A stretch of 64,000 bases of DNA from Mycobacterium sp. 141 (GCF_000382405.1 NZ_KB908269.1:35665-99664), one strand, 5' to 3'. Shown: positions 51,488-60,032, counted from the first letter of the stretch. The notes: a model not told the origin generated them from the letters alone. Numbers and translations: made by a program.

Positions 51488-52040
51488 CCGGGACGTCTGT
51501 CCCAAAATTCGGAAGGGTCGTTCTCTGACGGGCAGAACCTGGCCTAGCGATCGATATCGATAGCGGGTCAAGCGATTTATGCATTCCGCCACCAGGGTAT
51601 TGATGTCAACGAAAAGACCGGGACAGCGCCGTCACCGGCTTTCGTGGGCCCGCCGGCCGCGCGTGTCAATTGCTGCACGACACTGCCGCCGCGCAGCCCG
51701 ACAGTTGTGGGCATCCGCGCTCCAGCAAATATGCGCTTCCCCGGAGGGGGTCGAGCCTCAGGTTGCCCACAGGAAACCTGAACCACTCTGCACGAGAGGC
51801 CGAAGGGAGCGCACCCCCGGCAATGCGACGCAACCGTCGCTATTTGCTTTGCCACCCGGTGCAATCCCGCCATCGACCTGTGACGAAAGCCCCGATTTGC
51901 ACGGCCAAGATGGTAGAAACGGTAAGCCGGGTTAACTTTTACGCGGTTTGCACTTGGTAGTTGACACAGTTCTCGCTACGATGGTCAGCAAATACGCCGC
52001 CTATTCGTTGCCGCTCAAGATGCATGTGGAGGTCAATTCG
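51488..52040 (+). promoter_or_regulatory. Upstream region of espR
   Basis: 553 bases without a gene. A good sigma-A-type promoter is present: TTGGTA (51954-51959), 17-base spacer, TACGAT (51977-51982); a TTGACA at 51961-51966 is a second -35-like string. The espR ribosome-binding site is GGAGG at 52028-52032. A perfect palindrome ATCGATATCGAT is at 51550-51561. Nothing else recognised. Confidence 0.55.
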
Positions 52041-52439
52041 ATGAGCAAGACGTTCGCCGCCCGTCTCAACCGGCTGTTCGACACGGTCTATCCCCCAGGG
52101 CGCGGGGCCCACACGTCGGCCGAGGTGATTGCTGCGTTGAAGTCCGAGGGCATCACCATGTCGGCTCCGTACCTCTCGCAGCTTCGGTCGGGCAACCGCA
52201 CCAACCCGTCAGTGGCCACCATGGCCGCCCTTGCCAACTTCTTCCGGATCAAGCCGGCGTACTTCACCGACGACGAGTACTACGAGAAGCTCGACAAAGA
52301 ACTGACCTGGCTCGCGAGCATGCGCGATGAAGGGGTTCGCCGTATCGCCGCCCGCACGGTCGGGCTCTCTGCACAGGCTCAGCAGGACATCGCGCAAAAG
52401 GTCGACGAGCTGCGCCGCCTCGAGCGTCTCGACGACTGA
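52041..52439 (+). CDS. espR: Nucleoid-associated regulator EspR
   Basis: DNA-binding protein of 132 residues, exactly the length of M. tuberculosis EspR, which controls the ESX-1 substrate operon espACD and many other loci. The XRE-like N-terminal helix-turn-helix is about 25-75 (VIAALKSEGITMSAPYLSQLRSGNRTNPS), followed by the C-terminal dimerisation helices (DELRRLERLDD). Start ATG 52041 has GGAGG 8 bases upstream; the longer frame to 51948 has no support. A 19-bp terminator follows. No espACD operon lies in the window. Confidence 0.96.
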   Translation: MSKTFAARLNRLFDTVYPPGRGAHTSAEVIAALKSEGITMSAPYLSQLRSGNRTNPSVATMAALANFFRIKPAYFTDDEYYEKLDKELTWLASMRDEGVRRIAARTVGLSAQAQQDIAQKVDELRRLERLDD

Positions 52440-52473
52440 CCCGGCCGTCCTCCAGCCAATCATCAGCGACAGC

Positions 52474-52516
52474 ACCCAGACAGGGACCGACGCCGTCGGT
52501 CCCTGTCTGGGTTTTG
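52474..52516 (+). terminator. Intrinsic terminator of espR
   Basis: Perfect inverted repeat of 19 bases, ACCCAGACAGGGACCGACG / CGTCGGTCCCTGTCTGGGT (52474-52492 / 52494-52512), followed by TTTTG. The single central base means that the effective loop is 3-5 bases. This also may stop transcription from the opposite side. Confidence 0.9.
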
Positions 52517-52533
52517 TGCGTCTACCGCTTCGT

Positions 52534-53673
52534 TTACGTTCTGCCTCTGGAACGTTGTAGGGCGCGGTACTCCTGCGCGATCGCGAGAATCCACTCGCGA
52601 TCGGAATACGACTCCGGTTGACGCAACCAGGTCAACCCCGGAAACTCCGATACTTCGCCGTCAGCGTCGAAGTGGTCGACACCACGGGTCTGGTAGATCC
52701 ACCGCGCCACCGCGCGAGCTTGTTGAACCGGCGACACCGCGTCGGGATCGGTTGGGCGGATTTCGGCGCCCACTGTTCGGAGACGTCCGACTGCTTCGCG
52801 CCGGCGGCCCGCGGCGGCGGTCGCCTCCAGGTAGAGCGAGTCCGAGATCAGTGACATCCGCTCGGCCACTCGGAACACCAGCGGGCCGCGTGGCCGTACG
52901 CCGATACCGGCGTCGGGATGCCTGCGGCCGAGTTCGGTGAGCAGCGGGGCGATGACACGCAATTCCTGTCGGGCACCGAACCAGTCCTCGACGCTTGGCA
53001 GCAGCGAGCCGGCAGCAACGACGATCATGGCACAGCCGAGCAGGGTCGCCGCCGATCCGACACCAACCATCGGTGTGTGCCCGACTGCTCGCAGGAGGAA
53101 GAAGGCGCTGGCTGCAACGATCAGTGCGATGCCCAGGCTGAACACGAACAGCGCACGGCCCCGACGGCTCCTGTTCGAGTACCGCAGACCGGCCCAAACC
53201 ACGAGCGTCAGGGCCAGCAGCACATACAGCAACGGCAACAGCCACGTGATGCCGTTGCTGCCGAGGTCCCGTTTGAGGTACTCCTCCGGTGCCATCTCGG
53301 GTTGCCGGGGCGACCGGAAGAACAGCGCCAGGCTGACGATCGCGACGACCGCCGCCGCACCGTATTGCGCTACGGCAAGGCGGCGCGTGATTGCCGGTGA
53401 ATGATCCGATGCCGCACTGGTGATCATGACGCAACTGCCTGCGGCGCAGGCGATCAGCGCGACCTGGCTGAGTGCTATCCCGATATTGGGCCAGTGCGCG
53501 ATAGTGTCGATCAGCAAGGCGAGCGGTTGCCAGTTAAGCGCCGCCACCACGCCGAGACTGCCGAGCGCAACGATCATGGCCAGGCTGACCAGCGATTGTT
53601 TGTTGACCAGTGCCCAACCGATGCGCAGTCCAGTAGCCAGACCGAGCAGGCCGGCGATCACCCAGATGATCAA
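52534..53673 (-). CDS. MAB_1171c-type membrane protein
   Basis: 379 residues from a TTG start at 53673 that overlaps the upstream ImmA stop as TTGA; AGAGG is about 7 bases before. About seven hydrophobic spans are in the first 220 residues (LIIWVIAGLLGLATGLRIGWAL onward). A cytoplasmic C-terminal domain (about 250-379) has LRVIAPLLTELGRRHPDAGIG and AVARWIYQTRGVDH. This matches the MAB_1171c family of putative transporters. Such genes commonly sit next to ImmA/IrrE-type protease genes. Substrate unknown. The longer open frame to 54006 would cover the protease gene and is rejected. Confidence 0.75.
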   Translation of the reverse strand: MIIWVIAGLLGLATGLRIGWALVNKQSLVSLAMIVALGSLGVVAALNWQPLALLIDTIAHWPNIGIALSQVALIACAAGSCVMITSAASDHSPAITRRLAVAQYGAAAVVAIVSLALFFRSPRQPEMAPEEYLKRDLGSNGITWLLPLLYVLLALTLVVWAGLRYSNRSRRGRALFVFSLGIALIVAASAFFLLRAVGHTPMVGVGSAATLLGCAMIVVAAGSLLPSVEDWFGARQELRVIAPLLTELGRRHPDAGIGVRPRGPLVFRVAERMSLISDSLYLEATAAAGRRREAVGRLRTVGAEIRPTDPDAVSPVQQARAVARWIYQTRGVDHFDADGEVSEFPGLTWLRQPESYSDREWILAIAQEYRALQRSRGRT

Positions 53674-54161
53674 CCAAACGCCTCTCCGAGGCGAACCTGG
53701 ATGATCGACGCCCGGTCGGACGGGAGCCGGCCCAATCGGTAGAGCAGCAGCGCCGCGAAGTCCTCGGCCTCCTGTTCGATGTCCTCGCCGTTGGGACCCA
53801 TGCATCCGGTGCGCTGGTTGAGCATGTAGGCGATCAGATCGGCACTGGCCAGCTCGACCGATTCCTCGGCGGCCTCGATAATCGAGATCCCTTCGTGGCC
53901 CAGCACCAGGTGACCCAGTTCGTGCGCCAGGGTCCGGTCCCAGGTCGGCAATCCCTGCTGGATCAGGAAAACGTCCCGGTCGGCGTACTGCCGCCACTGA
54001 CCGCATACCCCCGGCGGCAGCTCCTCCATCATCAGCTCGATCGGTCTACCCCGGTCCTCACTGACGGCTTCGACCAAGCGGACCAGCGTCACTTCGCCCC
54101 GCCGCGGCGCTAGTTCAAGCACCGCGTTGACAGCCCGCGTGACAGTACGACTGGCTGACAT
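53670..54161 (-). CDS. ImmA/IrrE-type metallo-endopeptidase
   Basis: 163 residues with the zinc motif TLAHELGHLVLGHEG (HExxH) at about 79-91 and the third-ligand helix ESVELASADLIAYMLN (Glu). The family cleaves or inactivates XRE-type repressors. ATG 54161 has GGGGGAGG directly upstream. The stop overlaps the membrane protein start, so both are translated together. The closest XRE-like regulator is EspR, about 1.2 kb away on the other strand. A regulatory link is inference. Confidence 0.82.
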   Translation of the reverse strand: MSASRTVTRAVNAVLELAPRRGEVTLVRLVEAVSEDRGRPIELMMEELPPGVCGQWRQYADRDVFLIQQGLPTWDRTLAHELGHLVLGHEGISIIEAAEESVELASADLIAYMLNQRTGCMGPNGEDIEQEAEDFAALLLYRLGRLPSDRASIIQVRLGEAFG

Positions 54162-54188
54162 ACCTCCCCCTTTCCGCCGTGCGCCTCG

Positions 54189-55391
54189 TTACTCGACAAA
54201 CCGTGCGACGTTGATCCGCACCGCACGCCCGGCTCTGGCCTGGCGATAGCCCACAATGCCTCCTGCCCCGGTCAGCGCCATGATCCCGATCGTCCCCGAC
54301 ACGGCCAGCGCGGCGATCTCGGGCGTCCCCGCCGTCCGTAGATATTCGCCGTAACCCGCCCGGTACGTCGCGGGTACAGCCCCGTGGTCGTGTCCGTCGG
54401 CCTGCGGTGCGGGTGCCGGAGGCCGCTGTTCCGGCGTGGGCTGCAGCGCCGGGCGTTGATCCGACCCCGCACCCGACCCGCCGTCACCGTTCGGGGCTCC
54501 GGGCGGCACGACCACCGGTGGCACCGCGACGGAGATGAGAACCGGTATCGCGGCCGCGGCTGCGATACCGGGCGGTGAGGCTGCGGCCGGCTGCGCCGAC
54601 GCGGGGTCGGACAACTCGCGTTGAGGCGGCTGCATCTGCGGTACCGGAGCCCCGAACAGCTGCGGCATGGCGACTACGCCGCGACCGCTGCCTCCGTCGG
54701 TCGACGAGACACCACCAACCGAGCTCGACGTGGTGCTCTCGGGGGACGACGACGTGGTTTTCGACGACGTGGTTTCGGGAGGCGACGAGGTAGTAGAGGC
54801 TGTGGTCGACGGAGTGGTGGACGCTGTCGTCGACGGGGTGGTGGACGCTGTCGTCGACGGGGTAGTGGACGCTGTCGTCGATGCGGTCGTCGTATTGGTC
54901 GAGGTGTCCGTTTCGGTCGCTGTATCCGTCGGCGGAGTCTCCGTCGGAGACTCCCCACCGGAGGTCGGGGCTTGCGATCCCGACGGGTCGGTCGGCTCAC
55001 CGGTGTCGGTGGGTTTGCCGGTCTGGGTCGGTTTACCCGTCCCAGAAGGCCTACCGGTCTTGGTCGGGCTATCGGTCCCGGTGGGTTGGTGGGTGTGGGT
55101 GGCGTCGGTGGGTGGCTTTGTGTGCCCACCCGACTGATGTCCGCCATGACCTTCGTCGTCGGACCCGGGCCCTCGACCCGGTCCGCGCGGCTTGCCACCG
55201 TAGTCGTTCCCGTGGCCGTTGCCGTCCTTGTTCTGCCCGGCACCGGCGCCGGCAGAATCGCCGGCACCGCGACCGGAGTCTCTCCCGCCGTGGTCTGGAT
55301 CGGCAAATGCCAGCGCCCCGCCGACACCGGCGATGAACAGGCCGGAAGTCACCATGATGGTTGAGGCGGCGACACGCACCCGCGAACGCAC
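54189..55391 (-). CDS. Thr/Ser-rich low-complexity exported protein
   Basis: 400 residues from the GTG at 55391 (VRSRVRVAASTIMV), with AGGGGG about 9 bases upstream. Signal peptide about 1-27, cut near ALAFA-DPDH. The mature protein is Gly/His/Lys-rich (about 30-90), then Thr/Ser/Pro repeats (about 100-220, including TTASTTPS units), then Pro/Ala-rich sequence, and one hydrophobic span near the end (about 370-390) with a basic tail (YRQARAGRAVRI), which suggests a membrane anchor at the C-terminus. No enzyme motif. Probably a glycosylated surface protein; 27 bases from the ImmA gene. Confidence 0.65.
   Translation of the reverse strand: MRSRVRVAASTIMVTSGLFIAGVGGALAFADPDHGGRDSGRGAGDSAGAGAGQNKDGNGHGNDYGGKPRGPGRGPGSDDEGHGGHQSGGHTKPPTDATHTHQPTGTDSPTKTGRPSGTGKPTQTGKPTDTGEPTDPSGSQAPTSGGESPTETPPTDTATETDTSTNTTTASTTASTTPSTTASTTPSTTASTTPSTTASTTSSPPETTSSKTTSSSPESTTSSSVGGVSSTDGGSGRGVVAMPQLFGAPVPQMQPPQRELSDPASAQPAAASPPGIAAAAAIPVLISVAVPPVVVPPGAPNGDGGSGAGSDQRPALQPTPEQRPPAPAPQADGHDHGAVPATYRAGYGEYLRTAGTPEIAALAVSGTIGIMALTGAGGIVGYRQARAGRAVRINVARFVE
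54807..54893 (-). repeat. 24-bp tandem repeats in the Thr-rich protein gene
   Basis: About three and a half units of period 24 (for example GTGGACGCTGTCGTCGACGG on +), encoding STTASTTP on the minus strand. Units are nearly identical, so copy number may vary between strains. Confidence 0.75.
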
Positions 55392-55601
55392 TCTGTCACC
55401 CCCTTTCCGCGCATCGCCCGACGATGTATTGACGTGCTGACATTGTCGCACAGCTGGGCTATCCGGTTTGCTAGCTGTGCTGATTAACCGGGCCACCGCC
55501 AGGGTGTGGAAGCAGAGCAAACCTGCTGGACGATACTGTGGATCAGCAGCAGTGCAGCGGTGAGAACCAATACTCGACGAGACGACCCGGAGGCAGCCGG
55601 A
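55392..55601. other. Divergent intergenic region before the Rv3850-like gene
   Basis: 210 bases between the starts of the Thr-rich protein gene (-) and the Rv3850-like gene (+). It must hold both promoters. An AT-richer stretch lies at 55460-55490. No operator or hairpin was recognised. Confidence 0.4.
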
Positions 55602-56258
55602 ATGGGCCTGTTCACGCCACGCAAAAGCCGTGCCACCCGGCGAGCCGAAGTCCGCGCGATCAAGGCCAAGGCCAAGCTGGAAGCTCGGCTCACCGCAAAG
55701 AACGAGGCTCGGCGAATCAAAGAAGACCGCAAGGCCGAGCGCAAGTCACTCAAAGCGCAGCTCAAAGCCCAGCGCGATAGTGACCGCAACGCACTCAAAG
55801 TGGCTGAGACGCAGCTGAAGGCAGCCCGCGAGGGCAAGCTGCTCTCACCGATCCGGATCCGCCGACTGCTGACCATCACGCGTTTGCTGGCACCGGTTCT
55901 CGTGCCGTTGGTCTACCGGGCCGCCATCGCCGCACGTGGCGCCATCGATGAACGCAGGGCCGATCAGCTCGGCGTGCCGTTGAGTCAGCTCGGCCAGTTC
56001 TCCGGGCATGGCGCGCAGCTGTCGGCTCGTATCGCAGGTGCTGAACAATCCCTGCGCCTGGTCACCGACAAGGCTCCGAAGGACGCCGAGACCAAGCAGT
56101 TCGTCGCGGCCATCACCGATCGGCTCACCGACCTGGGTGCCGCGGTGGCCGCCGCCGAACACATGCCCACCACGCGTCGCCGGGGCGCCCATGCGGCGAT
56201 CGCTGCCCAGCTCGACGGCATCGACGCCGACTTGCTGGCCCGGCTCGGTCTGGTCTGA
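55602..56258 (+). CDS. DUF6474 family protein (Rv3850-like)
   Basis: 218 residues from the ATG at 55602 (MGLFTPRKSR), exactly the length of M. tuberculosis Rv3850; the 32-residue longer frame is not supported. The N-terminal half is a very basic, Lys/Arg/Glu-rich helix (about 10-90, RAEVRAIKAKAKLEARLTAKNEARRIKED), probably a coiled coil. A hydrophobic stretch (about 100-115, LLAPVLVPLVYRAAI) and an Ala-rich C-terminal helix follow. Function unknown. Confidence 0.82.
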   Translation: MGLFTPRKSRATRRAEVRAIKAKAKLEARLTAKNEARRIKEDRKAERKSLKAQLKAQRDSDRNALKVAETQLKAAREGKLLSPIRIRRLLTITRLLAPVLVPLVYRAAIAARGAIDERRADQLGVPLSQLGQFSGHGAQLSARIAGAEQSLRLVTDKAPKDAETKQFVAAITDRLTDLGAAVAAAEHMPTTRRRGAHAAIAAQLDGIDADLLARLGLV

Positions 56259-56266
56259 CCCGTGCC

Positions 56267-56800
56267 ATGACGGGCGCCCGTACCGATCTTGCGGCTGCGC
56301 TACGAGGTGTGTCCGTCGGGGTACTCACCGCGGTACTGGCGGTGGCCGCCCACGGAACCGCGGGCGGAGGATGGCCGGGCGGCGCGGGCGCCGTGCAGCT
56401 TGCACTGCTGGCAGTGACACTCGGCGCGGTGGCGTCAACCGTCCGCGCCACGACCGGCGCCCTGGCGCTCTCCGGTCTGCTCGGCGTCGGACAGCTGCTG
56501 GCCCATGTGCTGCTCGCGATCGACGGCCATGCTCACGGGTCGCATCCGCTACAGCCCAGCGCCCCCATGCTGGTAGCGCACCTGGTCGCCGTCACCGCCG
56601 AGGCCCTTCTCATCACGGGTGGAACGCGGCTGTGCACCGCATTGTCCCGGACCATCTGCTCGTTGGCGCGCCCCGCACATCCGAGATCGGAGTCGGCGAC
56701 GCGTACCGCCGTCCACAGCGCCGACCAACCGTTGCATTCCGCGCGGCTGTTGGGCAGTTCGATGTCCCATCGGGGTCCGCCGGTCGGCGTCATCCGCTGA
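56267..56800 (+). CDS. Conserved membrane protein (Rv3851-like)
   Basis: 177 residues with about four hydrophobic spans in the first 125 residues (SVGVLTAVLAVAAHG, AVQLALLAVTLGAVA, ALALSGLLGVGQLLAHVLLA, LVAHLVAVTAEALLI) and a basic C-terminal tail. The His cluster GHAHGSH between spans 3 and 4 could bind metal. Rv3851 of M. tuberculosis is shorter (94). It starts 8 bases after the Rv3850-like gene and 40 bases before the copper cluster, so it may belong to that unit. Confidence 0.7.
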   Translation: MTGARTDLAAALRGVSVGVLTAVLAVAAHGTAGGGWPGGAGAVQLALLAVTLGAVASTVRATTGALALSGLLGVGQLLAHVLLAIDGHAHGSHPLQPSAPMLVAHLVAVTAEALLITGGTRLCTALSRTICSLARPAHPRSESATRTAVHSADQPLHSARLLGSSMSHRGPPVGVIR

Positions 56801-56840
56801 CCTACCCATCCCGATCATCCACGAAAGACATCGAGTCACA

Positions 56841-57521
56841 ATGAAATCCCGTAGCCGGGCGTGTTCGCGCGCCCTGCCCGCCGCGGCAGCGGCTCTGGTG
56901 GCCGGCCTGCTCACCGCGGCGCCCGCGGCCGCCCACGTCCATGTCAATGCCGACAATCCCACGCCGGGCAGCACATCGCTGCTCACCTTCCAGGTTCCCG
57001 GTGAATCCGACACCGGGGCTCTGACAACACAATTGAGCGTCGCCCTGCCCAACGTCGCCTCCGCGCGTGCTGAGGTCATGCCGGGTTGGACGGTCAAGCT
57101 GGACCGCGACACCGCGGCGGGCACTACCCGTTCGGTGACTTGGACAGCCGCCCCGGGCGTCGGCATCTCGCCCGATCAGTTCGCCTTGTTCCGGATCGCG
57201 GTGAAGCTGCCGAGCACCGACACGGTGAGTTTCCCTGCCACCCAGACATATTCGGATGGCCAGGTGGTGCACTGGGATCAGGCCCCGCTGCCCGGTGGCG
57301 GTGAGCCAGAATATCCGGCACCCGAACTGAAGCTGTCCGGTGCGGCCGCCGGCGATGACGACCATGATCACGAGGCCACCCCCACCATCACCGCGACGGC
57401 GGAATCTGCCCAACAGCCGGCCGGTACCGTCGACAACACGGCGCGCTGGCTGGCCGGCGGCGCGCTGACGGCGGCCGCGATCGCCGTGGTGGCGGCACTG
57501 GCAGCACGGCGCCGGTCATGA
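56841..57521 (+). CDS. YcnI family (DUF1775) copper-binding protein
   Basis: 226 residues. Signal peptide about 1-31, cleaved after AAPAAA so that the mature chain begins HVHVNADNP; an N-terminal His at that place is the copper-binding feature of YcnI proteins. The DUF1775 domain (about 32-165) is followed by a His/Asp-rich segment (DDDHDHE) and a C-terminal membrane helix (about 200-220) with a basic end. ATG at 56841. The next gene starts 4 bases inside its stop (57518), so the three copper genes are coupled. Confidence 0.88.
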   Translation: MKSRSRACSRALPAAAAALVAGLLTAAPAAAHVHVNADNPTPGSTSLLTFQVPGESDTGALTTQLSVALPNVASARAEVMPGWTVKLDRDTAAGTTRSVTWTAAPGVGISPDQFALFRIAVKLPSTDTVSFPATQTYSDGQVVHWDQAPLPGGGEPEYPAPELKLSGAAAGDDDHDHEATPTITATAESAQQPAGTVDNTARWLAGGALTAAAIAVVAALAARRRS

Positions 57522-58024
57522 GGCGCGTGCTGGCAACGGTTCTGGCCGGATTCGCCTTGGCGGCAATGTCATTGGCTACAGCTGGTACCGCGTCGGCGCA
57601 TGCCACCAGGATCGCCACCGACCCCGCCGAACACGCCGCACTGGCCGTCTCACCGCAACGGGTCAGCGCAACATTCAACGAGGTCCTGCAAAAGACGTTC
57701 GCCGACATGACGGTCGTCGGGCCCGACGGCAACCTGTGGTCGACCGGCGACGCCCAGGTGCAGGGCGCGATCATCAGCATGGCGGTGCGACCGCTCGGCC
57801 CGGCAGGCACGTACACGGTGAACTACCGGGTCACCTCGGCAGACGGCCACGTGGTGTCCGGTTCGTGGTCGTTCGAGCTGACCGTGGCGGGCACCGGGAC
57901 ACCGGGACCGGCCGCCGGATCGGCGAGCCGTTCCGACGGCAGCGTGCCGGTGTGGCCGTTCGTGCTGGCGGCCGCAGTGATCGTGGGTGGCGGAGCTTGG
58001 TGGGTACTGCGCCGACGGTCGTGA
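57518..58024 (+). CDS. CopC-domain copper resistance protein
   Basis: 168 residues. Signal peptide about 1-27 (LAGFALAAMSLATAGTASA) and a mature N-terminal His (HATRIATDPAEH). The CopC fold is a small beta-barrel; conserved SPQRVSATFNE and GTYTVNYRVTSADGHVVSGSWSFEL with the copper-site His (ADGH) are present. A C-terminal membrane helix (about 145-162) anchors it to the membrane. Overlaps the YcnI stop and the CopD start by 4 bases each. Confidence 0.9.
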   Translation: MRRVLATVLAGFALAAMSLATAGTASAHATRIATDPAEHAALAVSPQRVSATFNEVLQKTFADMTVVGPDGNLWSTGDAQVQGAIISMAVRPLGPAGTYTVNYRVTSADGHVVSGSWSFELTVAGTGTPGPAAGSASRSDGSVPVWPFVLAAAVIVGGGAWWVLRRRS

Positions 58025-58941
58025 TCGGACGGGTGGTGGCCTGCGGTGCGCTCATCGTCGCCGCGTCGGTGGCCGGCGCCTGGGCGCTGGCCTATCCCCA
58101 GAGCTCGATAGGCGATTCCTCGGCACGCGCCGCAGCCGACGGTGCCGCCATCGTCACCGTGGGGCTGGCCGTGGTACCGATGCTCGACACGGCGCGTTAC
58201 CGAGCCGAGTCGATCCGGTCGACGACCGGACCGTTGGTCTGGAGCAGTGTGCTCTGGCTGCTGACCGAGTTGGTGCGGCTGGTCGCCGAAACGGCCCGGG
58301 CGGCCGACGTATCCGTGCTGCACCTCGGCGTGCGGACCAACACCGAGTTCGCGCTGCACACCGCGGCGGGCCGGTCCACCGTGGCCGGCATCGTCGCGGC
58401 ACTGGCGGTCGGCGTCATAGCGCTCACGTTGCCGCGGACTGCGACAGCGTTGATCGCGACATCCGGAATCGCGGCCGCCGGGCTGGCGGCCAGGATGCTG
58501 TCGGGGCACCTCGCCGAAAGCCCTGTCGGCGGGCTCGCAGTGGCTGTGCATGCGCTGGCCGCGGCGTTGTGGTGCGGTGTGCTGGCCGCTCTGGTCCTCA
58601 CGGTGACACATCGGGGGCAGTGGGCCCGGGTGCTGCCGCGATTTTCCCAGCTGTCGCTGATGTGCGTGACGGTGCTGGTGGTCGCGGGAGTGCTCAGTGC
58701 GCTGATCCGGCTGGATGCCCCGGCAGAGCTGTGGATGACCGGTTACGGCCGGCTGCTGACGGCGAAGATCGTGCTGACTGCGGGTCTGCTGATGCTGGCC
58801 TGGCACAATAGGGCCGGTTGGGTGCCTGCGGCGCGTGCACATCGGGCAACCGCAAGACTGTCCCGGTCCCGGTCACTGACCGAGCTGGCCATGATGACCG
58901 TCGCCGTCACGTTTGCCGCGGCGTTGGCCGTGGCCGGTTGA
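58021..58941 (+). CDS. CopD family copper transport membrane protein
   Basis: 306 residues from the GTG at 58021, which overlaps the CopC stop as GTGA; GTG 58000 is an alternative. About eight membrane helices, with the CopD core in the middle (SGHLAESPVGGLAVAVHALAAALWCGVLAALVL), where the His are likely copper ligands, and KIVLTAGLLMLAWHNRAG near the end. CopD works with CopC in copper uptake across the membrane. The three genes form a complete YcnI-CopC-CopD unit. Confidence 0.88.
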   Translation: MIGRVVACGALIVAASVAGAWALAYPQSSIGDSSARAAADGAAIVTVGLAVVPMLDTARYRAESIRSTTGPLVWSSVLWLLTELVRLVAETARAADVSVLHLGVRTNTEFALHTAAGRSTVAGIVAALAVGVIALTLPRTATALIATSGIAAAGLAARMLSGHLAESPVGGLAVAVHALAAALWCGVLAALVLTVTHRGQWARVLPRFSQLSLMCVTVLVVAGVLSALIRLDAPAELWMTGYGRLLTAKIVLTAGLLMLAWHNRAGWVPAARAHRATARLSRSRSLTELAMMTVAVTFAAALAVAG

Positions 58942-59032
58942 CGCCAAAGCCGCCTGGCATGATGGGGACGACTGCCCACCAGCCCGACACCGCGTTGGCT
59001 CGGAGTACCAGACACTGCAAAGGAGCAGCCAG

Positions 59033-59491
59033 ATGGCAGAGCAGCAGGATCAACCCGAGGACAAGCCGGGCTCCGATTCCGGAGCTCCGGCGGCCCGTCC
59101 GTCAGGTGCTGCTGCCGATCCTGATGCTGTGACGCCGCCCGCCAAGAAGGTCCCCGCAAAGAAGGCACCGGCGAAGAAGGCCCCCGCCAAAAAAGCACCA
59201 GCGAAGGCCGCTGCCGCGAAGGCATCGGCCAAAAAAGCTCCCGCAAAGAAAGCCCCGGCCAAAAAGGCGCCCACACAGCAGCCACCCGCGCCGCCGCAAA
59301 CACCCGACGATCTGACAGCAGCAGCGGAAGAGGCTGCAGCACAAGCGAAGTCGACGGTAGCCACGGCGGCCAATCCGGCGGTGCCGGTCCAGCCCGGTCC
59401 GTCGCCGCTGCCTCTCGCGGCCGCCGCGGTCATCGGCGCGCTGGTGGTCCTGCTGGTGTTCCTTACGCGGCGCCGCTCCGGCACCGACTGA
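59033..59491 (+). CDS. hns: Histone-like nucleoid protein Hns (Rv3852-like)
   Basis: 152 residues (134 in M. tuberculosis), starting at ATG 59033 with AGGAGC upstream. The acidic N-terminus is followed by about ten PAKKA-type repeats (about 38-80, Lys/Ala/Pro), which bind DNA, and a C-terminal membrane helix (about 125-147, LPLAAAAVIGALVVLLVFL). The protein is membrane-anchored at the C-terminus, as known for Rv3852. The repeat number differs from M. tuberculosis. Confidence 0.88.
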   Translation: MAEQQDQPEDKPGSDSGAPAARPSGAAADPDAVTPPAKKVPAKKAPAKKAPAKKAPAKAAAAKASAKKAPAKKAPAKKAPTQQPPAPPQTPDDLTAAAEEAAAQAKSTVATAANPAVPVQPGPSPLPLAAAAVIGALVVLLVFLTRRRSGTD

Positions 59492-59535
59492 TCGTGGCCA
59501 AGGGCGGATCGCGAGCGTCCTGAAATAATCGGGCA

Positions 59536-60018
59536 GTGAGTATCGAACCCCGCGCCACCGCCGATCTGGTCGATGAGATCTACCCCGACGTCCGCAGCTG
59601 CGACCTGCAGTTGCAGAACTACGGCGCCAGGACGATGTTCGCCGGCCGGATCACCACAGTGCGTTGCTTCCAGGACAACGCCCTGCTCAAGTCGATCCTG
59701 TCCACCCCCGGTGACGGCGGGGTGCTCGTGGTCGACGGATCGGGTTCCCTGCATACCGCACTGGTGGGCGACATCATCGCCGGGCTGGCGTACCACAACG
59801 GCTGGTCCGGCGTGATCGTGAACGGCGCGGTGCGCGATGCGGCCACATTGCGCACCATCGACGTCGGCATCAAGGCCCTGGGCACCAATCCCCGTAAGGG
59901 CAGCAAGACCGGTGAGGGCGAGCGCGACGTCGAGGTCAGCTTCGGCGGTGTGACGTTCGCGCCGGGCGAGATCGCCTACGCCGACGAAGACGGCATCGTG
60001 GTGGTCGCCGCCACCTAG
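59536..60018 (+). CDS. rraA: RraA family protein
   Basis: 160 residues from a GTG. RraA-type fold; motifs GDIIAGLAYHNGWSGVIVNGAVRD and a C-terminal YADEDGIVVV are diagnostic. The family binds RNase E and lowers its activity in enterobacteria; related proteins are aldolases. The M. tuberculosis gene is Rv3853 (once misnamed menG). The glycine/aspartate ring motif is intact. It is convergent with ethA, separated by a hairpin. Confidence 0.9.
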   Translation: MSIEPRATADLVDEIYPDVRSCDLQLQNYGARTMFAGRITTVRCFQDNALLKSILSTPGDGGVLVVDGSGSLHTALVGDIIAGLAYHNGWSGVIVNGAVRDAATLRTIDVGIKALGTNPRKGSKTGEGERDVEVSFGGVTFAPGEIAYADEDGIVVVAAT

Positions 60019-60032
60019 CGCGAGCAGACGCT

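Noticed and set aside
51579..51935. 118-codon plus frame upstream of espR
   Set aside because: No ribosome-binding site, Arg/Pro-rich random composition, and it covers the espR upstream region.
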